This document shows positions 53,901 through 64,000 of a stretch of DNA of 64,000 nt, piece by piece (the stretch's first letter is position 1; the number at the start of each line of letters is the position of its first letter). Source of the DNA: Amyelois transitella (taxonomy: Eukaryota; Arthropoda; Insecta; Lepidoptera; Pyralidae); NCBI RefSeq assembly GCF_032362555.1, contig NC_083515.1:8963001-9027000 (forward strand), written 5' to 3'. The notes beneath the pieces were generated by a model that worked only from the letters and a program-made list of their open reading frames with translations, did no database searches and had not been told where the DNA came from. A program made the translations under genes and the position numbers.

Positions 53901-56836
53901 GTTGATTGTAATTCGACACATTATTTATCGAAATAGGTACCCTGGTGTTTTCACATCAACACACATTCATATTTATCCAATAGTTAACGTTCGCTGTTAG
54001 GAAGTTGGTTTTAATCAACATTCAAGAAGTACACCTAGTGTAAACGTCTTTTTACCGTCGAATTTTTTAATGATATAGATTATAGGTAAGCATTTCCAAT
54101 AGTGAAGCATTTGAGTACCTAAGATTTGTTTTCATTGTATTACTAGAGAAAAGTACTTGAGAGGAAAATGTCTTATTTTTCTATCTCTCTCTCAACTCTG
54201 AGGTTACTTTTAAAAAAGAAAGATAGAGGTAATCTAGTCAGTCGTAGTTCATGATTGTGTATGTGTATAGACCCTCAGGCTATTACCAGAGTTCGGCAGG
54301 CGCATCTCTGAACGGACAAAGGATATAACCGCTCCGTGTCATTTCTCGCAAAGCGGATTTCAATTGTCATACATACGAGGGAGCGCAGTTCACATGAATA
54401 GGAACGCTTGCCCGGGCAGACCGTTTTGCTATACATATTCCTGTTTATTCTGAATTTAAAACTTTTTGTTTCCTATTTGATCGGACCCACGTCACGAGCC
54501 GTAGGCTATTCAGCGGATCTAAAAATAAATACATATTAACAATATGGAAGATACTATTCAAATCAGACAAAAGGAGGTTTCGTCTTTCAGCCAATGTCTG
54601 TGGGTCAACACTATTGTTTCGTGCTTTTGTTTGGGTATAATCTAGTACCATGATCTTCATTTTTACGACTTTCTCAAGTGAGATCTAACTTAATTATCTC
54701 TCAAGTATAATTAACATCAATCGGTTGCCAGTTATCAAATTTTTTCGGGATCACAGGAATATGTTTCATCATTCAAGAGGATCCATTACATGTGCGAGTT
54801 ACTTTATTCCATTATGCCGATTTGTTAGATTCTTATAAAGCCTTATAGTATCCTCAAATTTAACAAGTAACATTTGTAAGGACTTGCAGCTTAAGTGCAA
54901 TTTTTGCGAAATTGGCAACCCTATATGTTCGAAGGAACCCCCCGCCACCTCTGTAATTGGCAGGGTCGGCGATCGATAGAGCGCTTGCTTGTAAGCGTAG
55001 TTCGAAGTGGCCAGGTAACTTGCGTACACCTGTACACCTGCACGACTGTTTAGGGTTGACCTATTTTGTAGTGCACGTTGGTAACAGACGTTGCTTTGAA
55101 AGCGTTACAATTGCCAACAATCAATAAATAGGTCCTATATTTAGAGCAAATACAATGTGAGGCAGAATTGCAATTTCACACGATCCCGCCTTCTTAGAGT
55201 GCGTCTGTGGGTCCCTTAGTCTGATTTTTACACGGAGTAGCTCTCGCTCTCGGTGACACTCATGTTATCTTAACCTTTGCAAGGGAATCGTAAACTATAT
55301 TCGATCATGGATACACATCCAGTTGCCAGTATGCGCAGGTTTCCTCACGATCGTTTCCGTCATAATAAGCCATCCGACTAAAGTAAAAGTAAAAAGTATT
55401 TATTAAATAAAGACCATTGCAAAAAAACAAAAACAAGTTTAAAAGTACATCTATAAGATGTACTTCCCGAAAGGGTCCTCCTTAACATAATGCTGGTTGT
55501 AAACAACATGCTACACAGTCATTGCATTATCACGGTAGGATTTGAATGGAACCTGTTGCCACCCTGTGCGTCACGCTTTTTGCGCACGATTTGGACACCT
55601 TAACCGTTCGACCACCGGCGCTCTTTCAGAATTGCAATTCGATATACTTAAGGTTTTCTGGAAAACGAAATTTGTGAGCATGAGATTTCGTATTGTTCGT
55701 ATGATACTGAGAATTTTCATAGAATTTTTCAGTTCTGATGTTTTTGCGTGATGCGAAATTAACATCCAAATAACAACCTTTTGAAACTGTGAATAAGATA
55801 GATTCTATGGCAGAAATCGCTGTTGCAATCGATTTATCTTGCGACCGGTCTAACTTTGGTTAAGTCTTTTGAATGCTGCATCTATCAGTTGCATTGATTA
55901 GGTCAAATGGCAGAATAAACAACATTTTTGGGATTAATATTTCCGCTAAGTGATTAGATTTTATTCAGGCATTTCTACATCAAAATTTAAATTAAATCTA
56001 AATTCGTCCTGCTTTGCTAACATAATAATAATCAACAATATGTTTTCAAAAACTTATGTTGGATGCCAAAGTTATGTCGATGAGGTAATAATGCTAAATA
56101 CAACCTGCGTTTTTGGGTTTAAATCTCCAACTTCAATGGTGTTTCGTGTACATTCAATCTCGTGTACAGGCAGAAGTCTCGTCACTCATCCTTAGCATAA
56201 TTAATTCCTATTGTACTTATTTTATGAATGAACGCTTAGATCTTAATAAAATAACTTATTTTAAGTAAACAGTGCGTGAATATGAATACTCCTTTTATTA
56301 ATGAAAACAAGATAGGACTGTTTGCCAAACAAGGACCAATTGATGTAACATGGTGTAATTTAAAATCCATTTTTATTCCTGCTGCTATCAAACCTTTGGC
56401 ATATAATTATTAATAGTAGGTACCTTGAAGTAGTAACTTACGATATCTTTCAGTGATGTGAATATTGTTTTTCACAGGCAAATAATGTTAGTAATTAAAG
56501 TATAATGTTGACAATAACAGGATTATGTAATTGAAAATTGTCTTTATGAATGCATGTAGTCAAAATTTTATTCAAATAATCGACATTATTTTTGCCTGTA
56601 TATAAACGGATAAAACCGCATGATTGTCGTTCCGGTTCATTGTACGAAAAATGCATCATACTTTGTTTTATTGCCGCAACACCCACGATCTATATTTTTG
56701 CGACAGGGCGCAGCCTCCGCCAGCAGCTCCTGCGCCGGTCGGCGACGCCCACGCTGACCTGATGGCCGCCATCCGCAAGGCGGGAGGTGCGGGCCGGGCC
56801 AAGCTGCGGCCCGCAGCTGAGTCCACACCCGCTAAG
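41954..56836 (+). CDS. wash: WASH complex subunit 1 (WASH1/washout), first four coding exons, partial
   Basis: WASH1 activates the Arp2/3 complex on endosomes to drive sorting and trafficking. Coding exons in the window are 41954-42328, 42819-43112, 44001-44362 and 56707-56836 (387 codons, phases 0, 0, 2, 0). The N-terminal WAHD1 region has ETVLQIADTLDNL and KAIKVFSSAKYPAS, matching KAIKVFSSAKYPAP in human WASH1. Exon 2 has VGQLLIFNTDESPY and SIMKREVLRREA; exon 3 has VPELEMPLDLPHLPGVAGD, then a run of 19 prolines. Exon 4 starts the VCA part with a WH2 motif, DLMAAIRKAGGAGRAKLR. The central/acidic tail (RRKGISG..., ending DDWES in human) lies beyond the right edge. I start at ATG 41954; an in-frame TTG upstream is not a likely start. 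Confidence 0.92.
44274..44331 (+). repeat. Poly-proline CCN microsatellite in WASH1 exon 3
   Basis: A CCN tract, mainly CCA and CCG, codes for 19 consecutive prolines. Profilin- and SH3-binding proline runs are expected here in WASH proteins. Length variation between individuals is likely. Confidence 0.9.
48292..48960 (+). repeat. Dispersed repeat, family F, full-looking copy
   Basis: Starts ACTAGCTGTGCCCGCGACTT and ends in AAACAAACAAACAAACAAAA followed by TTTATAATATTAGTATAGA. It carries the internal blocks GGTTCAGTAGTTTCTGAGAT and TCCTCGATAAATAGACTATC, which recur in the other copies. Confidence 0.8.
53033..53165 (+). repeat. Dispersed repeat, family C, copy in WASH1 intron 3
   Basis: Nearly the same as 22925-23060: TTATCTATATAAGTATTTAT, TATAGTATCGTTGAGTTAGT, CTTCGAGGCTAACTCAATCT. 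It is followed by a short TTTA repeat. Confidence 0.7.
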
Positions 56837-59800
56837 GTAAGGACCACTACTGACTGAATCATACTATCTATTGTTTGCCAGTTAGAATTTCTCGGAAGTT
56901 CGAATTCCTTTTTCGAAATTTTTTTTGTATATTTTGCTTTTTTTTGGTTGTTGAATATGGATTACATTCTTCATGGACAGTATGTTTAGTTACATTGTCT
57001 GGTAATTTTTTATTAAGTATTTCAGTTTTAATAATAATTTCACTCACATTGTTTGGTGAATTTTTATCATAATAGTTTTAAATAATGTATATGTCAAGTA
57101 TAAATATTTAATTTATAATTGCATTATTTTCATAATAACCCAAGAACTACTGCAGATTCAATGTAACCTAGAAATTGTTTGGCTAGATTAAGACCTACTA
57201 AGCTGCTGTGTCGAACTTAAGCATCTGAACGAAAACAATGAATGAATCTTTTAGTCTGTCAAAGCCTTCAAAATAAATCCTAATTAGTGAACTTGAATGC
57301 GGGTTTTTGCCCGATATTCCATAATAAACAATACTTATAACACCCACTCTTACACGCAATTTTGATAATGCGATTTGTGTTTAAACCACCAATTGTGTTT
57401 TTCTATTCTTTGTTCATGAATGTTTAAAAAATTACCCAACGATGGTAAGAATAACAACCCAAACAACTAAAATACCAAAGCACAAAAACAAATATAAATC
57501 CTACTAATATTTAAATGCGAAAGTTTGTGAGCATGTCAGTATGGGTGTTTGTCACTCTTTCACGCAAAAACTACTGAACCGATTACGATGAAATTTGGTA
57601 TGTAGCTGAATGCCTAAAATAACATAGGCTACTTTATATCCCGGAGTTACCGCGGGAATGATTCCACGCGGACGAAGTCGCGGGCGGCCTCTAGTATAGT
57701 ACAATACACTTAATCAATGACCCATGCATGGAAAGGATATGCTCTTACATGCTTATTTTTAGCACATCCCAGTCTCAACGTATGAATATTCACTAAGTAT
57801 ATGGAATAACCATGTCATGAATGAGAGAAAAATGGATATATCCTGTTTGGCTTATGCATAAGTTCCCTGGAACGGGCGTTAAAATTCTAATGATATTAAT
57901 CAACTTCGCTTTGGGTGTAAATTATTAAATAAATATTTAACTTCTTTGTAGGGCAATCAAAATCTCGTCTCCTCCACTCGGCATAGTGACACCTGTCTGA
58001 GTTCTACGCTAATTTCTCTGCAAACATGCGACAGATTTCAAAGCGGTTCTTTCTTTTATTTATTTTTAGGTTACTTATTTATTGTATCTATTTTTTTAGA
58101 ACAACTTTATTAACCTTAAAGAAACATCTATGATTATGTTACACAATAAAAAGATACATAAACATTAAAAACAGATAACTTATCAACAAAACTGAATATT
58201 AATCGAATTTTAAAAAGCAGCTTCTTAAGATAAGAGGAGTCAAGATCCGATAATAGCCGAGTGCGTGGGCAAGGGTTATCTCGGGATGGATTATGAAATT
58301 CTGGAAAACGGCTTCCGATCCGATCCCGCCTAATCCCAACTTAATTATTTCGATTCTTTGCTCAATGGCGCGATAACGTTGTTAGATAACAGGTTTATTT
58401 TGATTCCAAATGTTTATTCATTTGATGTTATTTTCGTGTTAATGTTGTTTAGGTTCACAGACGAGTAATAAATCCGGTTCGATGTATCGCATTTCTGTAA
58501 ACACTTTTTCTACTTGTTTACTATTTTGTGAAATATTGAAGTTATGGTTATTTTTTTCGAGGAATATAAGAAATAAAGCGAATTTTACTGAATGAAATCG
58601 AAATACATAATAGGTCATTCATTTAAGGTGAGGTAGAGACAAAAGCTATTGTCAATTTGTAGACTTGAAGTGTATAGTTAACAACCATTCAAAATAATTA
58701 CTTTTAGTTGATTTCCGAAAAGACAATGAAATGGAGCAAACGACGGTTCCCTTTTTTATTGTATTTTGTCAGTGTTGTACTCATTTATCTCAATCTGTGT
58801 GATTTGTCTGCATATACATATTTTATTTTTATTTTTTAAGTGTCCAATAGGTATTACAATCGATTTGATCATTATCATTTGACTTTCGACTGGTCTCTCT
58901 CAACAGCCTGGCATTCGCAAGTGGGTCATCAGTCAGTATAAATACACCACCTCTCGATACGAAGAACTTGCTTAGGTCATGTAGATGTAAATAATCTAAT
59001 CGATCACTCACTATAATTGAACGCTATTTATATCGACTTTTCATCGGGACTGCGATCTCAGTATTGGTTACACGGTACACCATATTAGGTACTATAGGGA
59101 CAAACAAACCGTTACAAGTTAACTCTTACTAACCCTTTATGTTTCACCACCTTATTTTTTTTTAACTATTGACAAAGTTATTGTTATTGCTAAAGTTAAA
59201 TTTGACGTAACAATAGATAATCCACAATATATTTTGGTGATTCTATATTGTTAGTAGGACTGAACTCGCATTCCAAAATTTGCGTCCTTAGCACTTGCAA
59301 ATTTAAAACGGCCTTTTGAGATTAATCAACTTCAGCAATCCAAACATTATTAGTTTGCTTTCCCAATTTGCTCATTGTTTAACCGCCTTAAGCTCGCAAC
59401 AGATTTTGATCTCTTTCCCCACTCTTACCTGTAGACAAACTTCGTTTTTATTGCCCTTGTTTTTTTTTCGCCCTTGTTTTGTCTTGTTTTGGCCCTATCA
59501 CTTGCTTACTCATTTACCTTACTCATGCTCACTCTACATACACATACTCATCTATAGTCGATCCGTACGTAGCTTTTATAAGCTTTACTTAAATTAGGGC
59601 GTTGACTACATCGTTATTTTAATTATAGTTCCGATAATTTTTATCCGGATGCTTTTAAGATACAACTTGCATCTGCGAGTGGCTATAGTCTTTGTTTTTT
59701 TTATAAATAGTTTTTATTTTAGCATTTATCACTACTTTGACATTAGTTTCAATCAAATCATTAAACATTTTGCATAAAGTTTATTCGCTAAGTTCGGCAT

Positions 59801-62800
59801 TTGCCGTGCTATCGGAAACACTAAAAGTGTTTCTTAGAAATCTTAATCCAATTAAAGATTTTACGGCATTCAATAAACGCCGCTGCATTAATATAAAAAT
59901 GTTAAGTCTTAATGATCCCTTGTAGTATGTTTTTAAAAGGCGAAACATGTATAAAATGTTGGATAATTTTATTGCATAGTTCGGTTTTGATATTTAATAA
60001 CTCGACTACGCCGAATCGTAGTAATTAAAATGAGGTGTCATGTTTTCGTAGAGATATTTTGCATAATATGTATATAATTCAACGCTTTATCCGTATTCCT
60101 GATTCATTATAAACTTCTTTTTTGTTGTTTTTTTATGATCGCAAAATGATTTTATACGAAAACTCGTTGCACTGAAACATTTGAAATTTTCTATTAAATA
60201 GTTTTGATCAAGTTCATCGCTAGAAATACTAGATGAGGCAAATAAATTCCAATCTTCCCGCAGCAAGGCCTTGCGGAGATACGAGCTAATTAGCTTTGTC
60301 AGTACCCAGAATACCGGCAGCAATGAGTTTCGAAGAACTACCCTAGTTAACGTTTCTTATGAACATTCCAATGTGACGGTTTCATGATATCAATAAATAC
60401 ATAACAATATTACCTTTCTACTTGGAAAATCAACGATGAAACTATTTCTAATAACGTGTCACGCTTATGCTAGGTTTATATTGAAACATTCTGATTATAA
60501 TTGGCAAAGTTCGGAACTATGACGATGATGGTGATTTGTCAAGTGAAAATAATAGTATATTCCTTGAAAAGCCTTGTTCCGTTGCCACCTGATTTGAAAT
60601 TATCTCTTACATCCATATTAATTTCATACAAATTTTATATCATCTCTTCATTGTGGGACATACTATACATCCTGAGCAACTGAGCTATTTCCAATCCAGG
60701 CTTCATCCGTAATTTTATTTTAATGGATTCTTTCCGATTCTTTCGTCCATATATTACGGTCAACGCATCACCTTTGACTTTATTTTTTCACTACTTTATT
60801 GGATCCGACGACCCGGCCAGATCCACTTAAGTTTCATAGCCATGAACCTGATATCTCGTTATAGGTTTCTTTCATTATTAATTTTATAACAAATAACAAG
60901 TTATCATTTGCACAATAATTGTTATAGTGACGCGTTCAAGGAAGTAGCCACTGACTATAATTGTGCACTGGCTAATTTCGTTTCTGAGAAAGCATATAAT
61001 GGCGCCTGCGTCTGATAACTCGGTGATAATAGTATCAGTGGTTTCCATTGTGTGTGATACATATCTTCCCGCCGGACTGTTTACTACACAATTCCTTTTT
61101 AAGGTTCCGACCTTCAAAGGCACACCGCTTTAGTTGGGATAGCTTCGTTTTATGCGTCTGTCTTCTGTCTCCAAATTTTTTCCGGATGATTCAAAATATG
61201 CCATAATTTTACCGTTCTTTTTTTCCAAATTTTGTTTCTATTTTGCCAACAAATTGACGAGTATTCTTGGTACGTCGCTTTTTTGTTATTAATATTTTAT
61301 CAGTTTTTTCAGTTTTACCGCATTTCATGGGTGCGTCTTAATTAAGACTTTTTGAAATAAAATTTAAAAGAGTGCCAGATAAACTTTCGGTGAGCACTAA
61401 AGAACATTTCCGTTGGTTTCATACATTAAATATTATTTCAGTTAACATTAACAGGACTTACGAATCTCATTCATCGTCTTCCAAAATAAAAATAAACATA
61501 TTTGATATCATTCCACGTAAGCATTTTAATTGATTGATGAAATTCATGCGTATGTCAATACTGCTGTACAATGGAGTCTGTTCGATGGATTCTTATTTAC
61601 ATTTCACATTTTACTTGCAATAACTGTGTTTTATAAAGTTTATTTTAGTCATCGGTTGTGTTTTCATTTAATTGAAATTCGTCCGTTTAAAAAATAATTG
61701 AATATTGAATTTTTTACTGATTAATAAAGCTTTGTATTTTTTTTGTTACTTTTAAACTGAAAAATTATTCGGCTGACCAATCAGATTGAAATTTGGCACG
61801 TAAATGTCTAGGAGTATACTAAGAGATTATTGTCGTTGGAAAAGGAATTTATGAGATAATTAGAGGTTGGACGCGGGCGTACTCCACTTTATTATAAAAT
61901 GCAGGTGAAAAATACCTAAATGTCAATTTAAATCAAGTTTGGCTATAATTGAGACTTTCTACAAATTTATTTCGTCCATTCGTTTGTGCTGTGAATATTT
62001 ATAGTATCTATTTATATACCCTCACTATTATTTGAAGTAGCTTTTCCGCCAATAATGTGCTAACCATGACCTACATGCTGTGGGAACATAATCTGACCAA
62101 AGGTATAATTGAATGTCGGTCAACTTATTTAAGATGGTAAAGTTTTGTAATAGTGGTAGATGTTTTTGCGTAAGTAATGTCAACTAGATTTCATTGAAAT
62201 AATGTGTCTACCTACCTACACTCTGTTTCTTAAAAATAAAATAGAACAAGGTTAAAAAAAAAGAAAATCTTCAAGCAATTAGAACACTTAGTTTTGTTGA
62301 AGTACCAATTAATCTTGTCCTAATTACCTCACCTTCTTAGAAGAAATGTTAATAATTACGAGATATTGTAAGGCATTTTTTAATAAATAAAATCGAACTT
62401 GCTTTACTGCTAAACGGAATCGATATTTCTGGCTAAACCGCCGCTTCTCCTTATTGTGCGTTTGTTGCGCTCCTTGGAACACGCCTGCTTGCCAGGGTTT
62501 GGTCTTGAAACAAATTGCCTTATCGTCATTGGCCTCTACGAGCAAGTCAGTCTTGACAGCAATCATCGCATCATCATTGTTAACTAAACAAGCCTATGAA
62601 AGCACTCATTTACCCCTTTTCGTTTCTGAGACTCAAAAGATATTTGTCGCTCTAATACAATTCTTTGCGAAAACCATACCGGCCTGCGGCAGGAGACTTG
62701 TCCACGTTTTCTGCGGTTAGGCTGTGGTCTACTAGTAGATTTCTATCTATAATCTTGTCAGTCCACTGACCTTATAATCTCTTTGGTCCTTTAATTACAG

Positions 62801-64000
62801 TGACTACTTTCTTATGTCTAAAATTACTAAGATAATTTTATACTTCAATTAGCCTATCTCTTTATTAATTGCCAAATCCACTCAAGGATATTTGATAAAT
62901 AGAAAATTTTTAAGCATGCCAGGTAATGTTGTTGTTGTTTTACATCAACTACCTTGCAAACAAGGTCAGAATCTAACACATAGAAATCATATCCCAAAAA
63001 CTTTATGCCTACATACAACAACACATTTTTCCATCGAGGCCGGCTGATAAAGCATTTGATGAAGTATGTAATCGTCGCTAAACATAACAGTTACAGCGCG
63101 ATCATGTTTATCATTAGACGGTAAAAGTTGCAATACAATGGAACTGTTTTTGTGCTGTCACGAACGCCTCGTGGCTTTGATTAGCGATCCCAGCCCGCCT
63201 CTTCACTGTAGAACAGCAAAAGTATAGAGATATTTATATTGATAAAGCCGGGTTTGTCGAAACCGCCGCGCACACGTTGCGTCATAGCGCGTCGCTTTGC
63301 CTTCACTACACAACATACGTCATTTTTTCAGTTCTGGATAGATCCTAGATTTATAAAAATAGGTTCCGCATTCAAATTTGAACGTGACGCCTGAGTTTTT
63401 AATGGCGTGTGGTTTCGAAAAAGATTCGACAAATCTTCAATTGTGATGGTCTTTTGATCTTTCTTTATGGTCTTATCACACTTGTTCATCACCATCATCT
63501 CCCTCTCATTATTCTGCTCAATAAATAACTAGCAGTTGTTAATATCTTGGCTTTCGGTACTTACCTGCGTGATCTCGGCGTTTTACATTCACTCACTCTG
63601 CCCGCCGCTTCACTGGCAGGTCAATTGTGCGACAACAGATCGCAAGAGGAAATCCGATGGAATGAAACGTGATAACGATTGCCATTTGAAGCCAGTTAAA
63701 AAGGGGTGCCGAGCCAGTGAGTACGTCTGGGTCTGGGTATATTGCTTTTCATTTGTAAATACATTAGTTGGGAGTCTTTATTGACACATTTCTATAGGAC
63801 TGTTATTATCTAATTTCTATTATTATTCTATTGATTGGGTGAAAAGGGTGGCCATAATTTTGTGACCACATGTAAACCCTTGCTATTATTATAACTATCC
63901 TAAGTCTTGTCTGTTTCGACAGCAACAAGCTTGAAGTTATATTCATCTCGTTTTTTTTTCTTATTATTTTTTAGACCCAAGTTTTAACAACAAATCAATG
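56837..64000 (+). other. WASH1 intron 4, open at the right edge
   Basis: More than 7.1 kb without a WASH1 exon that I can recognise. An inverted family F copy lies at 57497-57700. The rest is AT-rich unique-looking DNA with no supported gene. The frame at 63536-63784 has no WASH1 tail features and I do not call it. Confidence 0.6.
57497..57700 (-). repeat. Dispersed repeat, family F, inverted copy
   Basis: Reads CTACTAATATTTAAATGCGA at one end, CTGAACCGATTACGATGAAA in the middle, and CACGCGGACGAAGTCGCGGG at the other. It is the inverted form of the family start. Confidence 0.75.

Larger units (their letters stand above)
44363..56706 (+). other. WASH1 intron 3, 12.3 kb, repeats only
   Basis: AT-rich intron with no supported gene. 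I see family B at 46285-46470, family A at 47810-47885, 51712-51850 and 52150-52260, family C at 47925-48030 and 53033-53165, family F at 48292-48960, family D at 52305-52432 and family E at 52712-52850 and 53582-53750. The remainder is unique to my eye. The reading frames of 60-92 codons here show no family features. Confidence 0.7.

Noticed and set aside
63536..63784. Frame near the right edge as the next WASH1 exon
   Set aside because: It lacks the expected LMSDL...RRKGISG block and acidic end, and the AG before 63621 does not lead into WASH-like sequence.

Overview
The window is nuclear DNA from an insect, almost certainly a moth or butterfly. Genes are split by introns with GT/AG borders, and the DNA between them is AT-rich. 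It is littered with short dispersed repeats of kinds common in lepidopteran genomes, such as units reading CCTTGCGGGGTAGACAGAG and CGCGACTTCGTCCGCGTGG. The protein matches below were made by eye from remembered family features, not by a database search.

Layout from left to right: (1) the 5' part of a Pumilio homolog 3 (penguin/PUM3) gene on the minus strand, 313-2162, running off the left edge; (2) 443 bp away and divergent, a single-exon gene for the transcription-coupled repair ATPase CSB/ERCC6, 2606-5554; (3) a three-exon p38-pathway MAP kinase kinase (MKK3/6, licorne type), 6620-8848; (4) convergent with it, a complete TMEM94 orthologue on the minus strand, 9483-34121, which I resolved into 25 coding exons (1,270 codons plus stop, frame kept at every junction); (5) a 3.3 kb divergent spacer with a dead mariner transposase; (6) a single-exon domeless-type cytokine receptor, 37397-41005; (7) the first four coding exons of WASH1, 41954-56836. 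The fourth WASH1 exon lies beyond a 12.3 kb intron, and the gene continues past the right edge through another intron longer than 7 kb.

The genes are unrelated housekeeping and signalling genes and form no pathway. They cover ribosome biogenesis, DNA repair, stress kinase signalling, a P-type-ATPase-like ER membrane protein, JAK/STAT reception and endosomal actin nucleation.

The most unusual structure is inside TMEM94. Exon 11 carries its 3' part, its splice donor and a little intron nine times in a 129 bp (43 codon) tandem array with the frame open throughout. Exon 6 does the same three times with a 294 bp (98 codon) unit that has captured a piece of a dispersed repeat. In both arrays every copy ends in the same donor in the same phase, so any donor would give a legal mRNA, and proteins with 1-9 or 1-3 copies of a segment are possible. 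Degenerate partial copies of exons 10, 12 and 22 lie in neighbouring introns, so the whole locus looks prone to partial-exon duplication. The large WASH1 introns hold dispersed repeats and no gene I can support.
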